Of a stretch of 64,000 bases of DNA, positions 35,345-48,113 are shown one piece after another. The notes below the pieces were generated by a model, which saw only the letters and a program-made list of their open reading frames with translations, was not told the DNA's origin and did not search any database. Within the stretch, counting starts at the first letter, position 1. Each line of letters opens with the position of its first letter. The DNA is from Nymphaea colorata. Lineage: Eukaryota > Streptophyta > Magnoliopsida > Nymphaeales > Nymphaeaceae. Position numbers and translations under genes: made by a program. The stretch is taken from contig NC_045144.1 in NCBI RefSeq assembly GCF_008831285.2, positions 21,343,716-21,407,715 of the forward strand. Direction: 5' to 3'.

Positions 35345-38212
35345 ATGGCGAGGAGGTCGTTTGGTGACACCAGCTATCTGGAGGCTCTGCTTCGTAACCT
35401 CCGCGACGGCGACGGTGAGGGGGAGGAGAACAGGTTGTCTTTGAAGAGGAAAGCGGACGGCGACGTGCTCATGAGTGACGAGGAGTTCGAGGCTAACTTC
35501 CCGTTTCCTAAGGTCAGGAGGGACGACTCCGGTCAGTTTTTCCCATTCAGCCGGGACCTTTTTTTGCAGGGTGATCGCCTGGTTCCGGGAATCGGCGGCT
35601 TCTTCGGGGAATCGGAGCGTGGATTGGGGTCTCCCCTGGCCGCCGGTGCGGGAATTCTCGGAGCTGCTTGCTCGGATGGGAGGAATTTTCCGGATGTCAA
35701 CGTTCTCAAGGCATTCTCGGCGATCGCTCACTCCAGCCCTCGTGATCAGGTTCGCGGAAATTCTGAAACCGCGGTGCAAGACTCGAATTCTCCTGCTGAT
35801 GCCGGAAAACTTGGAGCGAAGGGCCGGAACATGGAGAGCGTTGAGGCGGATAGCGACGTCTCTGCTGACTTATTGATTCCGAACACAGCCCGCACCCGCT
35901 CCGGCCAGTCCAGTCCGGTGCTGGTTGACAGGAGCTTGTCGTGTGGTCACATTCAGACCTTCAATGGGACCATACAATTACATTTCTTCGTGAGAACGTT
36001 TCCGGATAGCCGGACGCTAGTTCTTCACGCGAATTCCGGCGATACCGTTCGTTCCCTCCATGAAAAGATCCAGCGCAGGATGGGGATACCGGTTTCCGAG
36101 CAGCGGCTCATCTACTCCGGGAAGCAGCTGGGGATGGAACATACTCTTGCAGAGTGCGGGATTGAGAAGGATTCCGAGCTTCACTTGGTCGGCCGGATAA
36201 GGAGCACGAGCAATTATAGGTCATGGCAGCTCGCCAACGAGATCGTCTCGTCGATTTGCCGGATGATGTCTGAGAACCTCGATCTCCCGTATCTGCAGAA
36301 AAGTGTTCCTAACTTGGTTTCTCAGTTCCTCGATGTGCATATTGCTGGCGAAGTGACCAGCGCTCGCGTGGAACATGGACGGGTATTCCAGTACTCAGGT
36401 GCGCCATTAGCTCTCTGCATGCTCTATGTGTCGTCTATAGATGGTAATAAGGCCTGTGCTGAAGAATGCATTCAGATGTTGTTAGCGCTTGAATCCGATG
36501 AACGAAAAGATACGCTTTCCTGCTATGCTTCGGTTTTTTTAGTTATCTGTAATAGACTTGCTTGTGTTGCACATGATTCTGAACTATACGAGTCATGCCG
36601 CCATGCTCTTGCACTATCTCTCGAATCTGTTGATGTTGTTCGTTACTGGAAGGAACACTTCGATGACGTTGATCTATTTACCCTTATTGGGGACGTCGTT
36701 ACTTATGTCAAGGAACTGGGCTCTACACTGAAACCGGATTTTGTCGCGGATGCGGAATCACTTTTATCTTCAACTTTATCTAATGCTGTAGGTGAATTAA
36801 CTGCTTTTATGCGGCCAGTGCGCCAAGCTATAGCGGAGTGCGTTGGGTACTCGGGCGGAAATTCGGTGCCTATTGAAGAACTGGAAGGTGCAGGAGTGAT
36901 GAAGGAATTCTATTTTGCTTTGATCGAAGTGTTGTGCAAATTCAGGCTATTGCTCAATGATATGGACGACCTTTTGACTGGGGAGCCTGCGGTTTTCAGA
37001 AAAATTGGTCATGAAGATGCCCAAAAGGTTCTACTTCTTCTGGGGGAGTTTTATAATCTGTCCAAGATCTTTGTGCAAGAGAAAGAAGAGCTTAGTCTGC
37101 TTCTACAAGCACGGAGCGCTCTAATAAACGCTCTGATTCTATGCGTGAAGGAGGGGGATGGTCACTTGTGGATTTTTAACCATAAGGACATTCTTTACGG
37201 TGAGACGATTGAGCATTTGTTGTTTGCAATGTTTCCTGATGTGGACGATGAACAACTAGGAGAACCTTTTGAGATGCTTATAGACAGATCAAAGCTATTG
37301 GAAGTTTCATATGAATATGTGGGCAAGTCTTGTTCAAGCCACTTGAAACGTGACATTTTGATAGGATTCAAAGATGAAGAAGCCACTGGTCCTGGTGTTG
37401 TTCGTGAATGGTTTCACTTGGTGTTCAATGAACTCTTTGACACGAAGAGGCCACTTTTTGTTGCATGTTCAGAAGATAGTCGGAGGTTCTTCCCTAATCC
37501 TGGTATGCATCTTCTGCAAGAAGTATAGTCAGCGGACAAACTGACCATAATAGTGGTTCAGTTGTTGTAGAGATTTACCTGGATATTGTTGCTTTCTAAA
37601 GTATCGACTTAAGGAGTTAGTCGTAGTACTTGTGACTAATTTCATACAGATGCCATTTTATTTTTTTATTTTTTTTGCCGTCTTATCATTTTGAATTTTT
37701 CTGTTATCTTTTTGGATTTTTTTCTGCATTTTTCAATCACAGAGCCGTGAACTTTAGAAGCTTTCCTTCAATGTTGAGAGCTGAAATATAGAAAAACAGG
37801 ATTAATAGGAATGATTATTTCCTGAAAGCTTTGGTCTGCAGGAAAAAAGGAGAAAAGGGTAGTAGCAGGTAGTTGCATTTATCGTGCTTAATTTTTTCAC
37901 TATGAACGACATGGTAAAACTGCTGTTATAATGGATAAGCTCCACCAGTAGGTAGTTTTAACATTCAATTTGTAAGGTATGGTCATAATCGGTACGTGAA
38001 TAAATTGTAATTTCCTGTTCTATAATCTTGGGTCGTTACTTTGATACTGATACCTCGTGAACTGCTAACTGGAAATATGTTTGTTACCTTAAAGCTTTGG
38101 CGCTGTATAGTAGAAGATAATGAATATAGAACTGCTGCCTTTCATCTCTTAGGAGGAAAGTCAATGTTTTAACTGCAGTAACTATCTTTCTTTTCCCTGC
38201 TCTCAACCTACA

Positions 38213-38249
<37 letters not shown>

Positions 38250-40605
38250 GTGTGTGTGTGTTTGTGTATGCATGCACATCTTTGTGTGCAGGCCTAGTAA
38301 TATGATACCTATAGAATATAATATCTCATGGGAGGCATTATGAGCTGTTTAGTTATATTTGTGAATCTTATCATACCACCATATATATATGTACACACAT
38401 ATGTACTAAATTACTAATACTATACATGTGTCATGTGTGTATATGTGTATATATATGAATTTATGTGTGCCTATACATGTATGCATATGTGTATATCTGT
38501 ATGATACAGACAATTGTACCCACAATCCCAAGAGTTCTTTTTCTACTTTTTTTTTTCCAAATTGATTTTTGTAAGTCAAATCTTATGGATGTGATCGGCA
38601 AGGTTTCTTCAGTGCCCATCAGTTGTGATCACTGGAATCCACCATGTGTCAAGATTTCTTTGGTGATCCAAAACTTAATGGCTACACATGCATCAAGTTA
38701 GCATGCTAAAAAGAGTATTTTTTGGGTCAAAGAAGACAAAATAGTGATGGGATTCTTAGGCTTAAGATGCATCAAATTTGCGGGCTAAAGAAAGTATTTT
38801 TTTTTTTGTCATACAACATAAAGATAATGAGACGTATGTTTTCATTCAAGCGATGCCTGTCCATGCGATCAGATAAAAAAACAACTCAGAATATGAAATC
38901 GCAATTTGGTTGCAATATATATCATTGATAGCAAATATATGTGTGTTTGTGTGTGTGCGCTAACGTGCATGATAGCTTTTAGCATTGTCCAAAGGGCAAG
39001 GCTAAGTTTTCTACCTTTTAGGACTGGTCCAATAGCATTTCATGCCTTCAGGGGGTTTCATCCCCATATATGAGGATGCATTTGACATATATTTTTTGTG
39101 AGAACTAGAATCTACTTTTATTGTAAATTATCGTGTATGAATTGTGGGATTTGGTTCTTGTTTGCTCTGTCCGTTAGGATTTGATGAAGTTCTGCAGGTT
39201 GGTTCTTTCCAAACTTTCCTTGGCCATACCAAGGAGAAGATTGACAAAGAGCATTACAACCCCATGAGCTGCAAGTTCTGCATAGCTTTCCTGATTCTGG
39301 ATCTTGTGCATGCCTAGATTTGAACGGTGACTCAGTCTTAAAGATTTGCATTTGATTATGTTTTGCCCTTAAACAGGGTCTATGAACGTTGATATCTCTT
39401 TTCATGTTCAGCACCTTACTGAATGTGCAATGAAGTATGTTTTTTTCTTTTGAACAAATAAGTTTTGATTACTTGTTGCATATTTGACAAGCCTCAAAGT
39501 GATACATTGTCTGGTAGGGAACCTTCAGCTCTGTGGTGATATCTGTGTTTGTGGCTGCTCACATTCAGTTGTGATCCTTTGTAAATGTGGATGCTTCTGC
39601 CAAGTTCCATCATACATGCTTCAGTTTAACCTGTGCCATAGCTGCAATACCGATGTGTAGTCTTGTCATGAGTCAACTGGTTCTCAAACCTAACTCCATT
39701 CATTTTACCATCTTATGATGCCATCAGATCTGTAACCTGTAGGATATGGGTGTGCAAAAAATGTCTATCATCAACTATGTGTCTATCAGTTAGCACTTGT
39801 TATTTTGTGACTACAGCCTGCAAATTCATTGCAGTACTTCAAACTAGCAAGTATAACCAGATTAGGATCAGCTATTTACTAGGCCAACCAGATCAGAATC
39901 AGCTAGTTTCTGAGTCAAACCTAGCATTGGCAGAACCAGAAATATAAAATCTGGCAAACTCGAATACATTGAATCATAGGGTTGAAGGCAGGCATGGAGG
40001 CCCTCAAAACCTGGGTTCAAGGTGAGCAAATAACCTAAAACCTGAACTGTGGTTGGTACGGCCTGTTCTGATCCCATATTGCATATCAAATGTCTGTGGG
40101 TCAGGGTGGGCAATAGTTCACCCCAAGCCATATATGGCTCCACAAGTGAATGATTCAAGATTTGCACTAGACTTGGACAAGTTACAGGGTTTTATCATGA
40201 CTCAGCTGAGCAATAAGATCATCATCATAATATATATCTTAACATGGGGACATGGGGTTGCTTTGGACACCAGCTTCCTATTTACAACTTTCCTATCTGT
40301 TGGAATTCAATGATGGTGATGAAGACGGATATACATGCAACCTTTCTAGTTGTAAACTTTTAATAAACAAGGGGATCCTCTTTTTCATGCATGGATGAGC
40401 AAAAAAGGCTGCTTGTCAGAACCAAGCTGAGTTGCCAGTGTTCGGGCATGTCTGTTGAAGATGAAAATGCGTTTTCACGAATAGCTTGTGGAAACATCAT
40501 TCAGGCCCAATTTCAGTTTTTATAAGCCACATACAAGCTGAATATGTGATGGCTTATCTTTTGCTAAACTTTATGTCTATATCTAAGGTTGAAATACATA
40601 TGATA

Positions 40606-40652
<47 letters not shown>

Positions 40653-42608
40653 TACCTATGCATATAATGTATGTGGTTCTAATCATAGTCACAATTATAT
40701 TTCTTGGGTTTTGTCTGTATGGGTGTGTCTCTGATATTTTTCAGCGAGGTTCAAGGTTGTTGTTTTCCTCAGGAAAGTTTTGAGAATTTCCAAAAAAAGA
40801 ACAAAGAAAAAAAATCACAAAAAATAGGCTAAAATAAAACAAATGAACAACTGAAATGAAGGCATAAGACATGTAAGTTAAAAGGACTAAATGAGTTAGA
40901 ATTTGCTAATCAAGCAAGTAACATGCTAGTTGTATAACAATAACAATTAGCACTAAACGAGTTAGAATTTGCTAATTAAGCAAGTAACATGCTAGTTGTA
41001 TAACAATAACAATTAGCACTAAATGAGTTAGAATTTGCTAATTAAGCAAATAACGTTGTAGTTGTATAACAATAACAAAATTAATAAATAAGTGAGCATC
41101 TAACAAGTAACATGTAATTATAACAGTCAGACCAAACCATAAGCACCATAATTTAGCCACACAATTCAAGAAGTCATAGTGTCATGCCAAGATATCAAGA
41201 AAACACTGCATAAAAAAAATAACAATGCATCAACAACATTCCAAGTTAGAAGTTTCAACTTTCTAACTGCAAGTCTTTCACGTTTATAAACATCTTTCAA
41301 CTTTCAAACTGTTTGTCTTACAGCTTGTCCACTTTTAAAAAAAAGCTTGTCTTTTAACAAAAGCCTTTTCTGAAAAGAAAGTACGCACTCTTTTCTTTTG
41401 ATGTTTTCCCAATACAAATGCTTTTTTTTTTTTTTTGTTTCGGTGACAAAAGCATGGGAAATTGAAAATCTTGGCTATATTTGTGACTATGGTATTAATG
41501 AGCCTATATGAAATGAATGGAGCTATCTATCAGTCCTTGTTTGTACTTTATTCATTTATATATGCAAACAAGCTGGCTTTTCTCAGCATGCCTAACCGAA
41601 AATCACAGCAAGCATTTCTATGACCAGCATATATAGATGGGGAATAATTTTTTATTGGAGCTATTTTCAGCTGGTTCCAATGGTTGTGACTTGTGATAAC
41701 GGAGTTGATGCTCTGGAACAAGTGGCTTTCAGCCTTTCACTCTTTTGACTTGGGAAATTCTCTTGTTAGTAGTGTGTAGCATATCACTGTTGGGTCTAAG
41801 CCCTTCTTTGCCTATCAGCCCAATGAGCCAATAAGTCTTTTGTTAGCAAAACACCTGCAAGAAGAGTATTACGAACATTACTATTGGTAAATTTTATCCA
41901 ATACTTTGTCTAAAACAACATTGGTTGAACTATAGCTTTGACCCTAGCTGTCTTTTTGACCATAGTTAATTGCAAGCAGAAATATGTATTGATGGAATCT
42001 CCAACAGAAGTCTGAGCAGATAGATACAACGTTCCTGGGGGTGCTCATTATCAATATTTCCCAATCTTCATTGTGTTCTAAAATCAATTTGACCATCATC
42101 ACTAATTTCATTCTTGGCAATTTCTTGTCTTAATTTCTCTTGGGTTTTTTTGGTCAAGATATAATTTCGCAAAATCACTTCAAAAAATTGCAGAAAATCT
42201 AAACATTCGAAGAGAAGAAAAAAAATATAAAAATTAGATGTCACAAGAGTTAAAGAGTTATTGCCCTAAGGGGCACGATGTAGCGGGTTGGGCTGGTGGC
42301 GTGGAAAAAGATGTCACCAATTCGATTCCCATGGGCGCAGTGCTCTTTGTGCCATATGGGGGGGAATGCATCATCAGGGTACACACTGCCTTCTCAGGCG
42401 CCATGCTGCCCTAAACCTTGGGGGCTAAGGGTAGGGGTTTGGCTCGTTTAGAGTGTCAAGACAAACAAGAAATTATAGAGCATAAATTTAACATATACAA
42501 GGATTTTTATAATCAAACATGTGCAATATTATTGTCTTATGTCACGTAGGTACGGTACGGGGGGTTCAGACTATTTTCAAAACACTTGGGTATGGGGGTA
42601 CGGCTGTC

Positions 42609-42646
<38 letters not shown>

Positions 42647-43053
42647 ACATAACATAAAATAAAAAATAAGAATTCAAACAAAATAACACATTTATGATTC
42701 AAAATTTATAGATTTTAAAGAAGAAATTATTGAACAAAGTAGGAAAATGCAGCTCTGTGTGTGTTTCCTGAGTGTAAATGGTATAAAGAAGAAAACTGAA
42801 ATCCTAAATTTTGGATAGGAAAGGACGCGGTCAAAGTTGACCGAGTCCTAAATCTAATGGATACTGTCCCAGGTACGTTGACCGTATCCGTACTGTTTGA
42901 CCAGTACCCAAGAAGTGCCTGGGACAATACCAGTATGAGTACCGGTGTCGTACCTGACTGGTATGGGTTCGCTCATCGCTGCCTTTACAACAGTACCCCT
43001 GTGACAAAGCTATCATCATGTTATTACAAATTTACAACCATGTTGTGACATTA

Positions 43054-43088
<35 letters not shown>

Positions 43089-46000
43089 TTATTTATTTGG
43101 CCATAATGTTGTAAGTTTGTAACTATCATAATTTGATTTTGTTGACATTTCTCATATTAATATTTATTATTTGCTATAGTAGGTGTTACTTGTTCTCCTA
43201 TCTCATTTTCTATATATTTCAGTAATGTTCTTATTTTTTCCATTTTTCAACTTGTAGTCTTTTTTTTTTTTCTTTTCTTTGCTTTCGTACTTATTTTGTA
43301 AATGCATCTAAGTTTCTGCTGTATAGCATTTCTTGTCATTTGCTTCAATGCTTCTGCTTCTTGTATCATTCCTCATGTCATGGTAATTGTGATTCTTTAG
43401 GCTCCTTGGGTTGTATGTATGCATGGAAAGGGGTCCAATGACTGCCTATGCACTAAAAATGGCCTGTGGCTGTCATTTTTAATAGGCTTCATTCCAAGTT
43501 TAAAGTGCATTCTGGAAAATTTTAAATTTTTTCTGTGGCTATTTGAGCTGCATATCTATTCGAAGACTGCATAAACTTGATACTTAAGGTATTTTTTGCA
43601 AGCTTTCTTTTGTACACTGTTTTCCAAGCAGTGGGTCTTAATCCTCCCCTCAACTGGAGAGATAAGGAACCAATAGAAATTTTAGAATGTTAAAATAAGT
43701 AAAAAATAGAAAGCATACATTTAAAAATATATAAGGAAACTTTTTCTAATCAAACAGGTGCAATACCATCATCATGTTATTACAACCATGCTGTGATATT
43801 ATTGTGATGTATAATTTTGGGCCGTGATATTTTAAATATCATAAGTTGTTTTTTTTTAAATTTTTCCTATTGATATATATTATATTGCTATAGTAGGTGT
43901 TACACATAGTTTATTGTTCTCCAATCTCATTCCCTATATTTTTTAATTCTCTTCTTTTTTTTCTATAGAATTTTAACTTGTAGTCTGGTTTTGCTTTCAT
44001 ACTTATTCTAAATGCATGTCAGTTTCCACTTTGTGGCATTTTCTGTCACTTGCTTCCATGCTTCTAATTCTCCTTTGGGTTGTATGTTTTCTTGGAAAGT
44101 GGCCAAGAACTGGTTATACACTAAAAATGGCCTGTCATTTTTGACAGCTGCGTCCCATGTTTGGAGTACATCCTGAAGAAATTAAAAATTTTCTATGGCT
44201 ATTTGAACTGCACATCATATTTGAAAGTTGCATAAGTTAATACATAAGGCATTTTTCACATGATTCCTTTTATATTTTTCTTTGGGTGGTGTGTCGTAAT
44301 CCTCTCGCTCAACCAAAGAGTTAAAGAATCAGTAGAAATTTTAGAGTATCACAACAAGCAAAAAATAGAAAACACAGATTTAAAATATATAAGGGAACTC
44401 CTTTTTAAAGCAAAAGTGTGCATTACTATCATCATGTTCCTACAATCATGTTGTGGTATTATTATGATATATATTTTTCGGCTATAATGTTCTAAATATT
44501 GTAATTTGATAATTTTTTTGTTATTTCTAATGTTAATATTTATTATTTGCTATAACAGGTGTTAACTGTTACGCTTACTTGTTCTTGGATCTTATATCCT
44601 ATATATTTTCCTGCTGTTCTTCATTTTTTTTTCCATCTTTTACCTTTTTTGTAGAATTTCAACTTGTAGTTTTTTTTGTCTTTCATACATAGTTTATAAA
44701 TGCACTTCAGTTTCCGCTCTGTAGCATTTTCTCTCACTTGCTTCAATGCTTCTACTGCTTGTATCGCTTCTCTTGTCATGGTAATTGTGATTCTGACTCT
44801 CTTCAGGCTCCTTTGGTTGTAGACCAAGGGCTGGTTATACACTAAAAATGGCCTGTCCTTATTGCGAGGCTGCATCCCATGTTTAGAGTACATTCTGAAA
44901 AATTTTACAATTTGTCTGTGGCTGTTTGAACTTTGAACTGCATATAGTATTTAAGTTTCATAAGTTTGATACTTAAGACTTAGAGATCTTTTCACAAGCG
45001 TCCTTTTCATACTCTTTTCTGGGTGGTGGGTTGTGATCATGTTGCAGAGATCATGTTTTTTCTTCAAAAAGATGATGTTAACGTTAAAAAAGCAAAAAAG
45101 GAAAAAACTGGAAAAAATGCTTTTTTGAAAGAAGGTAAAAATTAATTTAACGTGTTTTCATCTCGTTCTTTGCCCTTTTCCCCCCATTTTGTCAAAAAAC
45201 TGAGGACGATATTTGTGAGAATGATCATATTCCTCTTGCTCATTTGGAGAGTTGAAGAATTAGTAGAAACTTTAGAATGTCAAACCAAGCAAAAATTAGA
45301 AATCATAGATTTAAAATATAAATGGAAACTCTTTTTTAATCAAAAGTGTGTAATACCATCATCAATACTATCATCATGTTATTACAACCATGTTTTGTTT
45401 GGCCATAACGTTGTAAATATCTAAGTTAATGAATTTTTGTTACTTCATATTAGTGTTTATTATTTTCCATGGTAGGTGTCACAGTTCCTTATTCTCCAAC
45501 TTTGTTTTCTAGTTATTTACATTCTGTTCTTATCTTTTTTCATTTTCGAGTAAAATTTCAACCTGTAATCCTTTTTTGTTTTGGTACATATTTTAAAAAT
45601 GCATCTCAGGTTCGCCCTGTAGCAGTTTCTGTCACTTGCTTCAATGTGTCTACTTATTGTATCACTCCTCATGTCATGCTAATTGTGATTCTGACCATCT
45701 TCGGGCACCTTTGGGTTGCATGTTTGCTTGGAAAGGAGACCAAGATACAGTAGAAAAAGGCTTTTCGTTAATGAAAGGCTGCATTTAAGTTTAGATTACA
45801 TTCTGAAAAAGTTTAAGAATTTTTTATGGCTATTTGAACTGCATATCATATTTTTGCTGCATCCATGTCAACACAGCCAGGCATGGGTGCGGCTCCTGAC
45901 AGGATTAGGACACAGTCAAAGAAATATAGGTAACTGGGACAAAGTTGACCAACTCTGGTTTGTCCAGAACTTGAAAGTAAATTCCAATGTAGTTTTCATT

Positions 46001-47284
46001 TTAACAACTGGAACACCAGTGGTATAGAAATTCTTTGTTATTTGACTTGGCTTTTCCACTACTACTGTTGATAAATGTGTTGTAGTGATTAAATGGGAAC
46101 AATCAACAATGGGGTTTTGATTCAATTTAATCCATGTGCTACTTTTATTGATCAAGAAATGCTGAACACAAATTACTAATTTATTTGTTGACAATTGTTC
46201 TTTTAGTTTTATATATATATATAATAGAATGGTCCTAGTGTGCCCAAGTTTCATCATTTCCTCTTTTACCTGAAGTATGATTGCCATATGTACTTCGTTA
46301 AAGAGATTTATAAGATCTGATTGGATATGCAGCTTTTGGCGATCTGTTTTCATTAAGCTGGAGTAGGTACAGTCAAAGCACTCCATGATGATGCATATAT
46401 CTCTCTCTCCTGTGTGCACACACGCAAAAGTTGCTTCAGTGCTTTGTGAATACTAGTTGTAATCCTGTAGTCATACTTCAAGGTTCAAACGGCATATTGA
46501 TCCATAGAATTCTAGGCCTTGTCTGGCACTTTTTGTACAAATGGATGGTTAAGTTACTGGTTCTGATATGCCATTTATGAAACTCGTATTATCTTTGGTG
46601 ATAAATGGTAGTGTGGTTCTTAATATGGAAAGCAACTTACTTTTTCTGGCGCTGTTGCTTTTTTAATGACAGCTTCTGATGTTGATCCTATGCACCTTCA
46701 ATACTTCATGTTTTGTGGACGAATGATTGCAATGGCACTAATGCACAGGGTACAAGTGAATGTTGTCCTTTCACGATCATTTGTTCTCAACTTGGCTGGA
46801 AAGCGTGTTACATTGGAAGACATCAAAGAGGAAGAACGAGAAGTCTACGAGAGCTGCAAGCAGCTGCTGGAGATGGATGCTGAATGTCTTGATTCTGGTG
46901 ATTTGGCACTTTCTTTTGTAGTTGAATATGAAGATATGGGTTCTCGGAAATCTGTGGAGCTCTGTAATGGTGGCAAGAACATAAGTGTGAACAGTAGCAA
47001 CAGGCAACTGTTTGTTGACCTGCTTATTGAGCACCGCTTTACGAAACGTGTATCTAGACAAGTTATGCAATTTTCACATGGTTTCAGAGATATTCTTAAT
47101 AATCCAAAGAACAGTAAATTTTTCTTCCAAATTGCTGAGCCGGGAATTCTAGACCAAATGCTACATGGAGGTGATAGAGATATATCTGTGGATGAATGGA
47201 AAGAACACACTGACTACAATGGATACTTGGAATCGGACTGTCAAATAGTGTGGTTTTGGCAGGTAAAACCATGGAACGTAGATA

Positions 47285-47319
<35 letters not shown>

Positions 47320-48068
47320 GCACACAGACACGTGTGCCTGCAAATGCACATTCTAATATCGTATGCTTCTTTTCAAACCTTTATTTATAGAACTTTGTTA
47401 ATTTCTTAGTAGACAGAGTTCCTACCTGTTTACCTTTTGCAAAAGACCAAAAGCATCCATTTTTATTGTTGTATCTTTCTTGGTTTCCAGAGCATTTAAG
47501 TAACAAAAATATTGCTGATGAAAGAAGTAGACTATGGAGCAACAATCTGCATTGTTTATTCCTGATAATGTTTTCAGTTAGTAGCTGGCTGTTTCGGAGG
47601 GAAGACACATAGCAATGTTCTCCTTCTCTGGGACAGTGATTATTGTACATCTGATAAACATCCAATAAGTGGGTAGAAATTTCGGAGGGAAGACACATAG
47701 CAATGTTCTCCTTCTCTGGGACAGTGATTATTGTACATCTGATAAACATCCAATCAGTGGGTAGAAATTTACCCACATATATGTGCACGTTGTATGCATA
47801 TGCACAGTCGTTAGAAAGTTCTTTTGTCACTTCTGTACTTGTTGAGTGTTTGTCACTTGTTTTTGTTAATGTATTTCCAATTTTATCATCACAATTATTA
47901 TAGAAGGCTGTATGTCTTATTAGTTTCTCATTTATTTTATTTTTCCCAATTTTTAAGATTTTTTAAACTTTTTAAAATCTCCTGTTTTCCCCCCTTTTTT
48001 CAAGCTTGCCATATTATACCCGAAAAGAAGCTCGTCATTTAAAACGTGAAGACGGTATTTGAAACTAT

Positions 48069-48113
<45 letters not shown>

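Larger units (their letters stand above)
37503..46672 (+). other. Very long first intron of UPL5, repeat-rich
   Basis: This 9.2-kb intron cuts the HECT N-lobe at a conserved FFPNP site. It holds AT arrays (38215-38246, 40609-40650), a 66-bp triple repeat, a SINE-like element, a 4-copy degenerate array and a MITE-like insertion. No nested gene is supported. Confidence 0.75.

Noticed and set aside
40886-41080. Possible CRISPR-like array
   Set aside because: Repeats are directly adjacent without unique spacers, and the DNA is plant nuclear; it is a minisatellite.
44260-45424. Open frames inside the UPL5 intron array
   Set aside because: Equivalent positions in the other tandem units are not open in the same frame, so no conserved protein is indicated.
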